From an uncultured Solobacterium sp. (lineage in GTDB: Bacteria > Bacillota_I > Bacilli_A > Erysipelotrichales > Erysipelotrichaceae): a stretch of DNA of 64,000 nt. Positions 18,072 to 25,735 of the stretch are shown here, piece by piece (the first letter of the stretch is position 1; each line of letters opens with the position of its first letter). Below the pieces are notes generated by a model. It searched no databases, was not told the DNA's origin, and saw only the letters and a list, made by a program, of their open reading frames with translations. Location of the stretch: NCBI GenBank assembly GCA_900552125.1, contig URYK01000007.1, positions 24,179 to 88,178 of the forward strand. Direction: 5' to 3'. A program made the position numbers and the translations under genes.

Positions 18072-19014
18072 TGATTGGAAACATGTAAAAATGCTTCTAC
18101 ATAGCGGATATGCTTTTTTAGACGCATTGCAGATATTAGGAAAAGATGTTACAGAAATTAAGGTAAGGCTGGAAGAAGGACAGACAATTGAAAATGTAAT
18201 ACTTAAAAATCAAAACGGGCGTTTTTATGAACATCTTCGATTTTTTATACAGATAGGTTCATTAGAACATGCAATTGACAGTGCTCTACACTTTTATGAA
18301 TTTGAAAAGAATCTGAAAACAAAATGGATCAAGCAGGCTGCTTATCCTATATTCATTTTTGTTTCGGCCTTTATATTATTGCTTATATTTAGTAGTTATC
18401 TTGTGCCAATGATGTTAGATAGTTTTCAGGAGAATGATAAATTTTTATTTTATATTTGGATTTCGAAAACGATTCGACTGATATGTATTGTCTGTATAAT
18501 TATTTGTTTGATTCTATTACTGTTTGCGTGGTATTTTTATCACCACAAACAGGATATGATTTATCTGATTTTGCATAGCTCAAGACTTATGAGAATTACA
18601 TCTTTATTTACATCTTTTTTATTTGCTGGTTATTTATTAGAACTTATTCATCAAGGTGTGCCCACTTATACAGCTCTTCAATTTTTAGAAAATGTATCTG
18701 AAGAGACTATATTTTCAGTATTGCAAAGACGCATTATGCATCGTCTTGAACAAGGTACTGATATGTTAAGTGCTATTGAACAGGAAAGTCTGATACATGA
18801 TACGTGCAAACAGTCATTTCGCATAGGGATTTCTACAAATTCTTTACAGTCTATGTTAGCAGTGTATTTAAAACAGCAAGAGTTAGAATGGGGGAGACGT
18901 TTAAAAAAATCAGCTTTAGGCATACAATGCGTTTCTTATATATTTGTCGGTATTGTGGTACTTTTGGTATATCAGATTATGCTGATTCCCTTGTCAATGT
19001 TGGAACAAATGTAA
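18061..19014 (+). CDS. comGB: Competence pseudopilus membrane platform protein ComGB
   Basis: The polytopic inner-membrane platform (GspF/PilC family) that works with ComGA to polymerise pseudopilins. I start it at ATG 18061, overlapping comGA by 11 bases, because the long upstream extension in this frame runs entirely through comGA coding sequence. That gives 317 residues. Membrane helices are clear near residues 97-120, 143-170 and at the C-terminus (about 292-314). Two weakly repeated T2SF domains surround them. No strong ribosome binding site is seen, so coupling to comGA is likely. Confidence 0.88.
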   Translation: MKTDDWKHVKMLLHSGYAFLDALQILGKDVTEIKVRLEEGQTIENVILKNQNGRFYEHLRFFIQIGSLEHAIDSALHFYEFEKNLKTKWIKQAAYPIFIFVSAFILLLIFSSYLVPMMLDSFQENDKFLFYIWISKTIRLICIVCIIICLILLLFAWYFYHHKQDMIYLILHSSRLMRITSLFTSFLFAGYLLELIHQGVPTYTALQFLENVSEETIFSVLQRRIMHRLEQGTDMLSAIEQESLIHDTCKQSFRIGISTNSLQSMLAVYLKQQELEWGRRLKKSALGIQCVSYIFVGIVVLLVYQIMLIPLSMLEQM

Positions 19015-19028
19015 AGGAGTGAATAAAA

Positions 19029-19328
19029 TTGAAGAATACAAAAGGTTTTACGATATTAGAGATGATGATTGTGTTATCTATTATTGCGTTAATTTTCCTA
19101 TTAACTTTACCGAATATTCAACAAAAAGAGAAAATCATACGTACAAAAGGATGTGAAGCGTTAATTGAGGTAGCAAATGCACAGATAGTGTTGTATGAGG
19201 TTGAGAATCTAAGCCCTCCTAAAAGTATGAATGAACTGATTCAGAATGGCTATTTAAAAGAGACACAAAGACGATGCCCGAATGGAGATATCATTGAAAT
19301 CTATGATGGACAAGCTTCAATCAAATGA
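19029..19328 (+). CDS. comGC: Major competence pseudopilin ComGC
   Basis: The main pilin subunit of the transformation pseudopilus. It has a short basic leader with prepilin peptidase site KG/FTILE (cleavage after Gly6), Glu at mature position 5, and then a hydrophobic helix (about 7-30). Length is 99 residues, right for ComGC. The start is TTG, with AAGGAG nine bases upstream. A two-residue cysteine pair (Cys43 and Cys83 approximately) could form a disulfide after export. Confidence 0.92.
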   Translation: MKNTKGFTILEMMIVLSIIALIFLLTLPNIQQKEKIIRTKGCEALIEVANAQIVLYEVENLSPPKSMNELIQNGYLKETQRRCPNGDIIEIYDGQASIK

Positions 19329-19701
19329 TGGTTTTACTATGATAGAAATGCTTTTCGTTCTTATGATTTTGAGTATTTGCATTTTGATTACACCAGTGAT
19401 ATCCAAACAGCAGAAAGCATTATTACACTTTGATATGGAACGTATTCGTGAAATCTGTATGAATGCTCAAGCTGAAGCTATAAAATCACATCAAAAAATA
19501 TCTGTTAAGATTTCTGATAACTATGTAATTATCGATGATCTGACATATCAGCTGCATCCTTCTACATCCTGTTCCTTATTGCAGTTTCACTTTACTGCAC
19601 AAGGTACGATTTCAAAAGGCTTTACATTGAAATGTAAAAATAAAGATGCATCTTCTGTACTAGTGGCACAGATTGGAAGTGGTCGTTTTGATGTCCGATA
19701 A
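19303..19701 (+). CDS. comGD: Minor competence pseudopilin ComGD
   Basis: A minor pseudopilin with prepilin site DG/FTMIEM and a following hydrophobic helix. Its start is ambiguous. ATG 19303 or 19306 gives a leader of 9-10 residues as usual, whereas ATG 19282 gives 17. None has a strong Shine-Dalgarno, and all lie inside comGC, so reinitiation is likely. About 132 residues. The rest is a small globular domain typical of ComGD/GspH-like proteins. It overlaps comGE by 11 bases. Confidence 0.85.
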   Translation: MMDKLQSNDGFTMIEMLFVLMILSICILITPVISKQQKALLHFDMERIREICMNAQAEAIKSHQKISVKISDNYVIIDDLTYQLHPSTSCSLLQFHFTAQGTISKGFTLKCKNKDASSVLVAQIGSGRFDVR

Positions 19702-19852
19702 TAGAGGGATTATTTTAAGTGAAGCATTACTTTTGTTAATGATATTAAGTTTATTAGGCGTACTTTGTTTTCAAACATCTGTTTCATTACGAAAGATGGA
19801 ACAGTTAGAAGATTATCACAATGAAAGGATCAAAGAAAGTTATGAATGTTAA
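19691..19852 (+). CDS. comGE: Minor competence pseudopilin ComGE-like (53 residues)
   Basis: A small open frame lying exactly at the comGE position. It begins MSDNRGIILSEAL: a basic/polar leader, a Gly, and a hydrophobic stretch with Glu five residues after it, as in prepilins (RG/IILSE). One membrane helix (about 7-26) is followed by a charged tail ending SYEC. It overlaps comGD at its start and comGF at its end, as is usual in this operon. It is shorter than B. subtilis ComGE (about 115), so this version is minimal. Assignment rests on position and leader. Confidence 0.75.
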   Translation: MSDNRGIILSEALLLLMILSLLGVLCFQTSVSLRKMEQLEDYHNERIKESYEC

Positions 19853-20231
19853 GGGATTTACATTAATTGAAGTTTTAATTGCCTTCACTTGTGTTTTAAT
19901 TGCTATTCTTCTTTGCATGCCTATTATTTCTTCAATAGCTTATATGCAGAAGCCATCTTATCTAAGTGAAGATCGCCTAGCTATTTATCAGCTTCGTTTA
20001 TTGCTTGCGCAAAGTAATGATATTAGTATAAAAGATGAGTCTTTGTATTTTCTATATCAAAAAGAGCCACAGGTTTTACAATATGATCGAAATCGATTAG
20101 TAAGAAAGAAAGGTTATGAAATATTTATGCAAAGTGTTGATGACTTGTATTTTGAACAAAGAGAGGAATGCTTTTATGTGGTCTGGCAAAGAGAAAAAAA
20201 ACAGAAAACAGCATTACTTGCATGTAACTAA
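19842..20231 (+). CDS. comGF: Minor competence pseudopilin ComGF
   Basis: A minor pseudopilin with an ideal short leader, MNVKG/FTLIEVL, followed by a hydrophobic helix (about 6-30). About 129 residues from ATG 19842; an in-frame ATG at 19821 would add seven residues without a better ribosome binding site. It overlaps comGE (19852) and comGG. The domain after the helix resembles ComGF in length and its late WQREKK region. The function, tip assembly of the pseudopilus, is inferred from family and order. Confidence 0.85.
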   Translation: MNVKGFTLIEVLIAFTCVLIAILLCMPIISSIAYMQKPSYLSEDRLAIYQLRLLLAQSNDISIKDESLYFLYQKEPQVLQYDRNRLVRKKGYEIFMQSVDDLYFEQREECFYVVWQREKKQKTALLACN

Positions 20232-20592
20232 TAAAGGGTTTATAAGTATATATGGAGTTTTGTTGCTAATGATGTTTCTTTGTTTTATCATGCTAATTAC
20301 ACAAAGAGTACTAACATTTCAAAGTGTATCATCGTTAATGGAGGAATATGATATTTATGCTATAAGAAAAGGATATCATCTATATCAGGAGACTTATCAA
20401 ACTAGTGAAGAAGAGATGGATCAAAATAAGGAAGAACATATTCAGATATCTCTATTTAGAAATGTGAGCTATAAATTTATCTGTGAAGAAGAAAAAATCA
20501 CAGTGTATTATGAATTACAGAACGGTATGTCTGTTTTAGAGATTTATTTTGATAAAGAAGATGGAAGTATTTTATCAATTGCATATCTGTAG
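20176..20592 (+). CDS. comGG: Competence protein ComGG-like
   Basis: The last pseudopilus gene. From ATG 20176, with GAGAGG nine bases upstream, it encodes 138 residues: a basic N-terminus, KGFISIYG before a hydrophobic helix (about 22-43), and a small acidic/aromatic domain. The leader resembles a prepilin (KG/F) but the Glu at mature position 5 is replaced by Tyr, as in GspK-like tip pilins and some ComGG proteins. It overlaps comGF by 56 bases. The earlier in-frame ATG runs through comGF coding and is unlikely. Confidence 0.8.
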   Translation: MWSGKEKKNRKQHYLHVTNKGFISIYGVLLLMMFLCFIMLITQRVLTFQSVSSLMEEYDIYAIRKGYHLYQETYQTSEEEMDQNKEEHIQISLFRNVSYKFICEEEKITVYYELQNGMSVLEIYFDKEDGSILSIAYL

Positions 20593-20626
20593 CAGAATTT
20601 TCCATACTAAATATGAGGTGAACATT

Positions 20627-20956
20627 ATGTTAACAATGATAATTAGTGTTATTTTCTTTCTAATATTTATAGTGTTAGGCAAGCTGCTGATGATTTTAAA
20701 TACAGCTGCTTATGTTTTAACTGCAATATATCTAATTGATTTATGGCTAGTACAGTTTGTCTATAGACAGATGAATTATAAATCTTTAGAACTAAAAGAT
20801 TTTCTAGTTGTACTATGTATTGTTCTTTCTTTTATTTTATATTTTGATGTAGCTAATCAGTATTTTGACAGTACCATGTTTTGCTACTTGTATGTGTCTG
20901 TATTTATATCGTTTGAAATGTTTGTGAATAGTCTGCGTTTTAAAAGTTTGATGTAA
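20627..20956 (+). CDS. Unknown small membrane protein downstream of comG
   Basis: I do not recognise this 109-residue protein. From ATG 20627 (GAGGTGA just upstream) it has about four hydrophobic segments: 2-22, 25-45, 60-77 and 84-102. There are few charged residues and no obvious catalytic motif. It lies 34 bases after comGG with no terminator between, so it is probably co-transcribed with the competence operon. It is followed by the efp promoter. A role in competence is only suggested by position. Confidence 0.7.
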   Translation: MLTMIISVIFFLIFIVLGKLLMILNTAAYVLTAIYLIDLWLVQFVYRQMNYKSLELKDFLVVLCIVLSFILYFDVANQYFDSTMFCYLYVSVFISFEMFVNSLRFKSLM

Positions 20957-20971
20957 ATTACACTAAAAAAA

Positions 20972-20999
20972 TTGACAAATATGATAAATTCTATAAAAT
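20972..20999 (+). promoter_or_regulatory. Sigma-A promoter of efp
   Basis: TTGACA (20972-20977), a 16-base spacer and TAAAAT (20994-20999), 38 bases before the efp ATG. Confidence 0.7.
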
Positions 21000-21037
21000 A
21001 TAATAGGGCAAAATGAAAAAAGAAAGGTGAATATATT

Positions 21038-21601
21038 ATGATCAGTTCTAATGATTTAAAACCTGGTATGACAATTCAGCAAGACAATGAAATCTATGTT
21101 GTGCTGGAACAAAGCCAAAATAAAACAGCTCGTTCTGCAATGGTTGTTAAGGCAAAAGTAAGAAACTTAAGAACAGGAGCTAACGTTGAGTTATCTTGGG
21201 GTGGTGGAGAAAAAATTACACCAGCTCTAATCGAAAAGAAAGAAATGCAGTATCTTTATGATACAGATGATGCACTAGTTTTCATGGATAACGAAACATA
21301 TGAACAGATTGAAATCCCTAAAGAACGTTTAAAATGGGAAATGAATTTCATGAAGGCAAATGATAATGTAAACATTTCTATGTTTGAAAATGAAATTTTA
21401 GGTGTTATTCTTCCAGATAAAGTAGCACTTCAAATTGTAGAATGCGAACCAGCTGTTAAAGGAGATACAGCTACTTCTGCAAGTAAGAATGCAAAATTGG
21501 AATCTGGCTTGGAGATTAAAGTTCCTTTATTTATCAATCAGGATGAAATGGTGTTAGTAAACACTTCTGATGGAAAATATTCTGGTAGAGCAAAAGATTA
21601 G
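21038..21601 (+). CDS. efp: Elongation factor P, with atypical apex loop
   Basis: EF-P binds stalled ribosomes and rescues polyproline synthesis. The three-domain architecture and 187-residue length are normal. MQYLYDTDD, FMDNETYEQ and the C-terminal GLEIKVPLF and SDGKYSGR are typical. The domain I loop that should read about KPGKG is instead NKTARSA. Aligned without gaps to E. coli EF-P, the modified lysine falls on Arg32. This differs from the Lys apex of B. subtilis and E. coli. AAAGGTGA precedes the ATG. Identity is certain; the modification state is unknown. Confidence 0.95.
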   Translation: MISSNDLKPGMTIQQDNEIYVVLEQSQNKTARSAMVVKAKVRNLRTGANVELSWGGGEKITPALIEKKEMQYLYDTDDALVFMDNETYEQIEIPKERLKWEMNFMKANDNVNISMFENEILGVILPDKVALQIVECEPAVKGDTATSASKNAKLESGLEIKVPLFINQDEMVLVNTSDGKYSGRAKD

Positions 21602-21640
21602 GCTGCAAATGCAGCTTTTCTTTTCGAAAGAAAAGAAAAA
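21602..21640 (+). terminator. Terminator after efp
   Basis: GCTGC (21602-21606) pairs with GCAGC (21611-21615) followed by TTTTCTTTTC. A second hairpin, CTTTTCTTT with AAAGAAAAG, lies directly downstream. Confidence 0.7.
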
Positions 21641-21681
21641 GTAGCAATTCTTAATTATATATACCCAAGAACTTCAATTTT

Positions 21682-21690
21682 TGTTATAAT
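21682..21690 (+). promoter_or_regulatory. Extended -10 promoter before the acidic membrane-anchored protein
   Basis: TG-T-TATAAT with the hexamer at 21685-21690, about 25 bases before the ATG at 21716. Confidence 0.5.
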
Positions 21691-21715
21691 GTAGTTTAGA
21701 TTGGGAGGTAATCCG

Positions 21716-22594
21716 ATGGAAAAAATGTCTAGAGTAGAAAAATATGCTGAATTGAGAAAATCCATTGAAACTGATAATAATATAGATAAGCACATGCAGT
21801 CACAAGATGCTAAGGAAAAAGAAGAAACTTTAAAAAAATTTGATTCTTCAATATTTAAAAAAGTAGATGTACAGACTAATGAGGAATATACGCCTACAAG
21901 AGAAAAGAAAGAAGATAGTTCTTTAGAACAATCACTTGTAGATGATACATTTACAAATGAATATTTAGATGATTTCATTAAAGAAGTTAGAGCGTATAAT
22001 ATACGTAAAGGGAATAGAGAAACCGATAATACACAAGCGGATATTCTATATCAATTAAATGCTGCTAACCGTGCAAAAAGAACACATTATATTCAGGAAA
22101 TAGAAGATGTTAAAGAAGAGCAAGCTGAGGAAGAAAGAAAGACAGTCTTAAGTCAAGATGAAATAGCGTTACAGGTACAGAACTTACTGCGAGAAGAAAA
22201 TATGCAGGAAGAAGAAGCTGAGGAAGAAATTATACAGGAAGAAACTTCAGCTGATGAAGTCATGGATGATTTGGCTAATATAGAAACTAAAGAATCTTCG
22301 CCAATTCAAGATGAACAGCAGCCAGTTAAAAAAATCATTCAGCCTGTTGTCTTAGATGAAGACGAACAGCCTGAGCAGGTACAACAAACAGACACTATGC
22401 ATAAACAGCTATTAGAAGAAACACAGCAGCTTCGTGTTCAAATGGATGAATATGAAGATGAACTAACAGAACTTTCTGACGGTGTTGAGAAGACTAATAA
22501 ATTACTCAATGTATTATTATGCTTTCTAATCTTAGTGTTATTAGTAATCATTGGCGGAATTATTTATACGATTTGGAATGCTGGAGGTATTTAG
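21716..22594 (+). CDS. Unknown acidic protein with C-terminal membrane anchor
   Basis: I do not recognise this 292-residue protein. It starts at ATG 21716 behind GGGAGGT; an in-frame TTG 15 bases earlier overlaps that site. The protein is very rich in Glu, Asp, Gln and Lys, with low-complexity Glu/Gln stretches (about 125-245) and probable coiled coil near 235-265. A single hydrophobic helix lies close to the C-terminus (about 265-286). There is no signal peptide, so the bulk should be cytoplasmic and tail-anchored. It ends two bases before cmk, whose ribosome binding site lies inside it. Confidence 0.75.
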   Translation: MEKMSRVEKYAELRKSIETDNNIDKHMQSQDAKEKEETLKKFDSSIFKKVDVQTNEEYTPTREKKEDSSLEQSLVDDTFTNEYLDDFIKEVRAYNIRKGNRETDNTQADILYQLNAANRAKRTHYIQEIEDVKEEQAEEERKTVLSQDEIALQVQNLLREENMQEEEAEEEIIQEETSADEVMDDLANIETKESSPIQDEQQPVKKIIQPVVLDEDEQPEQVQQTDTMHKQLLEETQQLRVQMDEYEDELTELSDGVEKTNKLLNVLLCFLILVLLVIIGGIIYTIWNAGGI

Positions 22595-22596
22595 AA

Positions 22597-23256
22597 ATGA
22601 AAATAAATATTGCGATTGATGGTCCAAGTGCAGCAGGGAAAAGTACAATTGCGAAAATATTGGCAAAAGAATTAGGTTATTCTCATTTAGATACAGGGGC
22701 GATGTATCGTTGCGTTGCTTATGAATCAAAACTCAGAAATATACAGCCTGATGATGAGACTTCTCTAGTCAAGATGATTGAAACAATGAAAATCAGTTTT
22801 GATTCAATGGGAAATGTTTATATCAATCAGGAAAATGTTTCTAAAGAAATACGTCAAAATGATATTTCCATGTTAGCTAGTACTATTTCTGCCCATCCAG
22901 GTGTTAGAGAAAAGCTAGTTTATCTTCAACAACAAATAGCTGAAGATAAAGGTTATATCATGGATGGAAGAGACATTGGTACCGTTGTCTTGCCTAATGC
23001 TGAATTAAAAATTTATATGATTGCAAGTGTTAAAGCAAGAGCTGATCGTCGTTATAAAGAATATATTGAGAAAAATATTCCTTGTGATTATGATGAAATT
23101 TTTCATGATATTGAACAACGAGATTATCAGGATATGAATCGAAAATCATCCCCTTTAAGAAAGGCTGATGATGCGATTGAAATTGATACTTCTGATATGA
23201 CAATAGAAGAAGTGGTAGAGACCATTCGCAAGAACATTCCTACCCAAACACGATAG
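22597..23256 (+). CDS. cmk: Cytidylate kinase
   Basis: It phosphorylates CMP and dCMP to the diphosphates. The P-loop GPSAAGKST lies at residues 9-17. LDTGAMYR and MDGRDIGTVVLP form the CMP-binding region, and a C-terminal DRRYKEY lid is present. From ATG 22597 it has 219 residues, the family norm. GGAGG lies nine bases upstream. An upstream extension in frame overlaps the preceding gene and is rejected. In B. subtilis cmk is followed by ypfD (S1-like), which is absent here; der follows directly. Confidence 0.95.
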   Translation: MKINIAIDGPSAAGKSTIAKILAKELGYSHLDTGAMYRCVAYESKLRNIQPDDETSLVKMIETMKISFDSMGNVYINQENVSKEIRQNDISMLASTISAHPGVREKLVYLQQQIAEDKGYIMDGRDIGTVVLPNAELKIYMIASVKARADRRYKEYIEKNIPCDYDEIFHDIEQRDYQDMNRKSSPLRKADDAIEIDTSDMTIEEVVETIRKNIPTQTR

Positions 23257-23287
23257 GAGGTGGATTCAGCTTATTGCTGAATGACAT
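23256..23287 (+). promoter_or_regulatory. der translation start: Shine-Dalgarno separated from ATG by a hairpin
   Basis: GGAGG (23256-23260) is 27 bases before the der ATG. Between them a perfect seven-pair hairpin, ATTCAGC with GCTGAAT (23264-23282, loop TTATT), would shorten the spacing to about eight bases. No nearer Shine-Dalgarno exists, and an in-frame TGA at 23282 prevents an earlier start. Confidence 0.6.
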
Positions 23288-24598
23288 ATGATAAACGGAA
23301 TAGTCGCAATCGTTGGACGTCCAAATGTTGGGAAATCAACGATTTTTAACCGAATAATCGGTGAGAGAAAAAGTATTGTAGAAGATACACCAGGAGTAAC
23401 TCGAGATCGAATTTATGGAAAAGCTGAATGGCTTACAAAAGAATTTCGTATTATAGATACTGGTGGTATTCAATTAGGAAAAGAAGATTTTCAGGCAGAA
23501 ATTAACATGCAGGTAGAGATTGCAATTGAGGAAGCAGATGTGATCGTATTTGTAGTGAATGGAAGAGATGGAGTTACACATGAAGATGAATATATCGCTC
23601 ATCTGCTTCACAAGACAAAAAAACCAGTAATTTTAGCAGTTAATAAAGTAGATGACGTTTCTTTGACAGATTCTATTTATGAATTTTATAGTTTAGGTGT
23701 TGGTGATCCAATACCTGTGTCTGGTGTACATGGTATTGGTATTGGTGATATCTTAGATACAATTATTCATGCTTTACCAAGCAAAGAAACCAATGAATAT
23801 GAAGGTATGACAAAATTCTGTCTAATTGGACGTCCAAATGTTGGTAAAAGTTCACTAGTAAATGCAATTTTAAATCAAGAACGAGTTATCGTATCTAATA
23901 TTGAAGGAACGACTAGAGATGCTATCGATACACCTTTTAAACGAGAAGGAAAAGAATATGTTGTAATTGATACAGCAGGTATTCGAAAACGTGGTAAAGT
24001 ATATGAGAATATTGAAAAATATTCTGTACTTCGTGCGATGAGTGCTATTGAAAGAAGCGATGTTGTTTTAGTAGTTATTGATGGAGAAACAGGCATTCGC
24101 GAACAGGATAAGCATGTGGCTGGTTATGCACATGAAGCAGGAAAAGGTGTAATTATTGTATATAATAAATGGGATGCAGTAGAAAAAGATGATTCCACTA
24201 TGCACAAAATTGAAAAAGAGATACGTGCTCAGTTTCTATATCTGAATTATGCACCTATTCTATTTGTATCTGCATTACATAAACAAAGAATACATACGAT
24301 TCTTCCTGTGATTGATGAAGTTCATGATTATTCAGTTATGCGTATTCAGACAAATGTGCTAAATGAAGTTATTATGGATGCACAGTTAATGACGCCTCCT
24401 CCAACACATAAAGGACAACGTTTGAAAATTTATTATGCTTCACAGGTATCAGTTGCGCCACCAACTATTGTATTGTTTGTGAATGATCCGGAACTATTGC
24501 ATTTCAGTTATAAACGATACTTAGAAAATTGTCTACGCGAAGCGTTTAGTTTCAAAGGGACAACATTACGTATTATTGCTAGAGAAAGAAAAAGGTGA
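23288..24598 (+). CDS. der: Ribosome assembly GTPase Der (EngA)
   Basis: Der is an essential GTPase with two tandem G domains and a C-terminal KH-like domain, needed for 50S subunit assembly. Both G1 loops are seen, GRPNVGKST (near 10-18) and GRPNVGKSS (near 181-189), along with DTGG and DTAG switches and the two NKxD motifs (NKVD, NKWD). Length 436 is typical. The start lies behind the hairpin-bridged ribosome binding site described separately. Its stop overlaps the region that begins gpsA. Confidence 0.97.
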   Translation: MINGIVAIVGRPNVGKSTIFNRIIGERKSIVEDTPGVTRDRIYGKAEWLTKEFRIIDTGGIQLGKEDFQAEINMQVEIAIEEADVIVFVVNGRDGVTHEDEYIAHLLHKTKKPVILAVNKVDDVSLTDSIYEFYSLGVGDPIPVSGVHGIGIGDILDTIIHALPSKETNEYEGMTKFCLIGRPNVGKSSLVNAILNQERVIVSNIEGTTRDAIDTPFKREGKEYVVIDTAGIRKRGKVYENIEKYSVLRAMSAIERSDVVLVVIDGETGIREQDKHVAGYAHEAGKGVIIVYNKWDAVEKDDSTMHKIEKEIRAQFLYLNYAPILFVSALHKQRIHTILPVIDEVHDYSVMRIQTNVLNEVIMDAQLMTPPPTHKGQRLKIYYASQVSVAPPTIVLFVNDPELLHFSYKRYLENCLREAFSFKGTTLRIIARERKR

Positions 24599-24603
24599 TT
24601 TTC

Positions 24604-25602
24604 TTGAAAACTGTAGTTATAGGCAGTGGGAGCTGGGGAACTGCTTTAGCACAAGTACTTCAGGATAATGGTGAGAAAGTTATCCTGTGGGGGAAGAATC
24701 CGACTGAGGTAAATGATATTAATGAAAATCATAAAAACAGCAGATTTTTCCCTGAAGTTTCATTGAACCCTGAGTTAAAGGCTACTTTAGATTTAAGCGT
24801 TGTAAAAGATGCAGATATCGTTGTTTTATCTGTTCCAACTTTAGCTATTGAGGAAATGTGTTTGCGAATCAGTGAATTTATTACGCGTCCTATTATAGTA
24901 GTTAATACTGCAAAAGGGTTTCATCCGGAAACAAATGATCGAATGTCAAATGTGATTCGTAAATCGCTGTCTAAAGACAAATTAAAAAGTGTTGTATCTT
25001 TGATTGGTCCAAGTCATGCAGAGGAAGTTGTATTACGTATGTTAACAACCATATGTGCAGTGTCTTTAAGTGAAGAAGATGCAGCTTGTATTCAAAGACT
25101 ATTTTCCAATGAATATTTAAGAGTTTATCGCGGTGATGATGAAATCGGAAGTGAAATCGGTGTAGCATTAAAGAATGCTATAGCGGTAGCAAGTGGTGTG
25201 TTAAGTGGAGTTGGATATGGAGATAATACAAAAGCAGCATTAATTACTAGGGGATTAGCAGAAATGATACGCTATGGTGTTGCGCTTGGAGGTCGCCAGG
25301 AAACATTTATGGGACTTACTGGAATCGGTGATTTAATCGTAACCTGTACAAGCGTACATTCACGTAATTTTCAAGCTGGCTATGAAATAGGAATACATAA
25401 CTCAGCAGACTATTTCTGGAAACACAACACCAAAACTGTTGAAGGAGTTCGTACCGCCAAAGTTGTTTATCAGGTTGCGAAAGAAAAACAGATCGATATG
25501 CCGATTATTGAAGAAATCTATAAGGTTTTATATGAAAATAAAAAACCCCAGCAATCAGCTAAAGATCTAATGTTAAGAGATTTAAAACATGAAATGAAAT
25601 GA
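24604..25602 (+). CDS. gpsA: Glycerol-3-phosphate dehydrogenase [NAD(P)+]
   Basis: It makes sn-glycerol 3-phosphate from dihydroxyacetone phosphate for membrane lipid synthesis. The Rossmann motif is GSGSWGTALAQ near the N-terminus. The catalytic lysine region ALKNAIAVASG and the GYGDNTKAALI helix are present. I prefer the TTG at 24604 (MKTVVIGSGSWG), with AAAAAGG about nine bases upstream. The GTG at 24595 overlaps the der stop and would lie in the ribosome binding site. This gives 332 residues. Confidence 0.93.
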   Translation: MKTVVIGSGSWGTALAQVLQDNGEKVILWGKNPTEVNDINENHKNSRFFPEVSLNPELKATLDLSVVKDADIVVLSVPTLAIEEMCLRISEFITRPIIVVNTAKGFHPETNDRMSNVIRKSLSKDKLKSVVSLIGPSHAEEVVLRMLTTICAVSLSEEDAACIQRLFSNEYLRVYRGDDEIGSEIGVALKNAIAVASGVLSGVGYGDNTKAALITRGLAEMIRYGVALGGRQETFMGLTGIGDLIVTCTSVHSRNFQAGYEIGIHNSADYFWKHNTKTVEGVRTAKVVYQVAKEKQIDMPIIEEIYKVLYENKKPQQSAKDLMLRDLKHEMK

Positions 25603-25622
25603 TGCGCTACGCATCATTTTTT
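25598..25622 (+). terminator. Terminator overlapping the end of gpsA
   Basis: A perfect nine-pair stem, AATGATGCG with CGCATCATT (25598-25618, loop CTA), followed by T residues. The stem includes the gpsA stop codon. Confidence 0.9.
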
Positions 25623-25653
25623 AATGGACATATAGATTTTAGATTATAAATTA

Positions 25654-25662
25654 TGTTATAAT
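25654..25662 (+). promoter_or_regulatory. Extended -10 promoter of prfC
   Basis: TG-T-TATAAT with the hexamer at 25657-25662. The resulting leader of about 65 bases contains a GCTTTTT/AAAAAGC hairpin (25674-25694) before the ribosome binding site. Confidence 0.5.
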
Positions 25663-25735
25663 TATCAACGCTGGCTTTTTAATTTTGAAAAAGCTTATAT
25701 ATACATATCAATAAATTGATTTAGGAGGTTACCAT

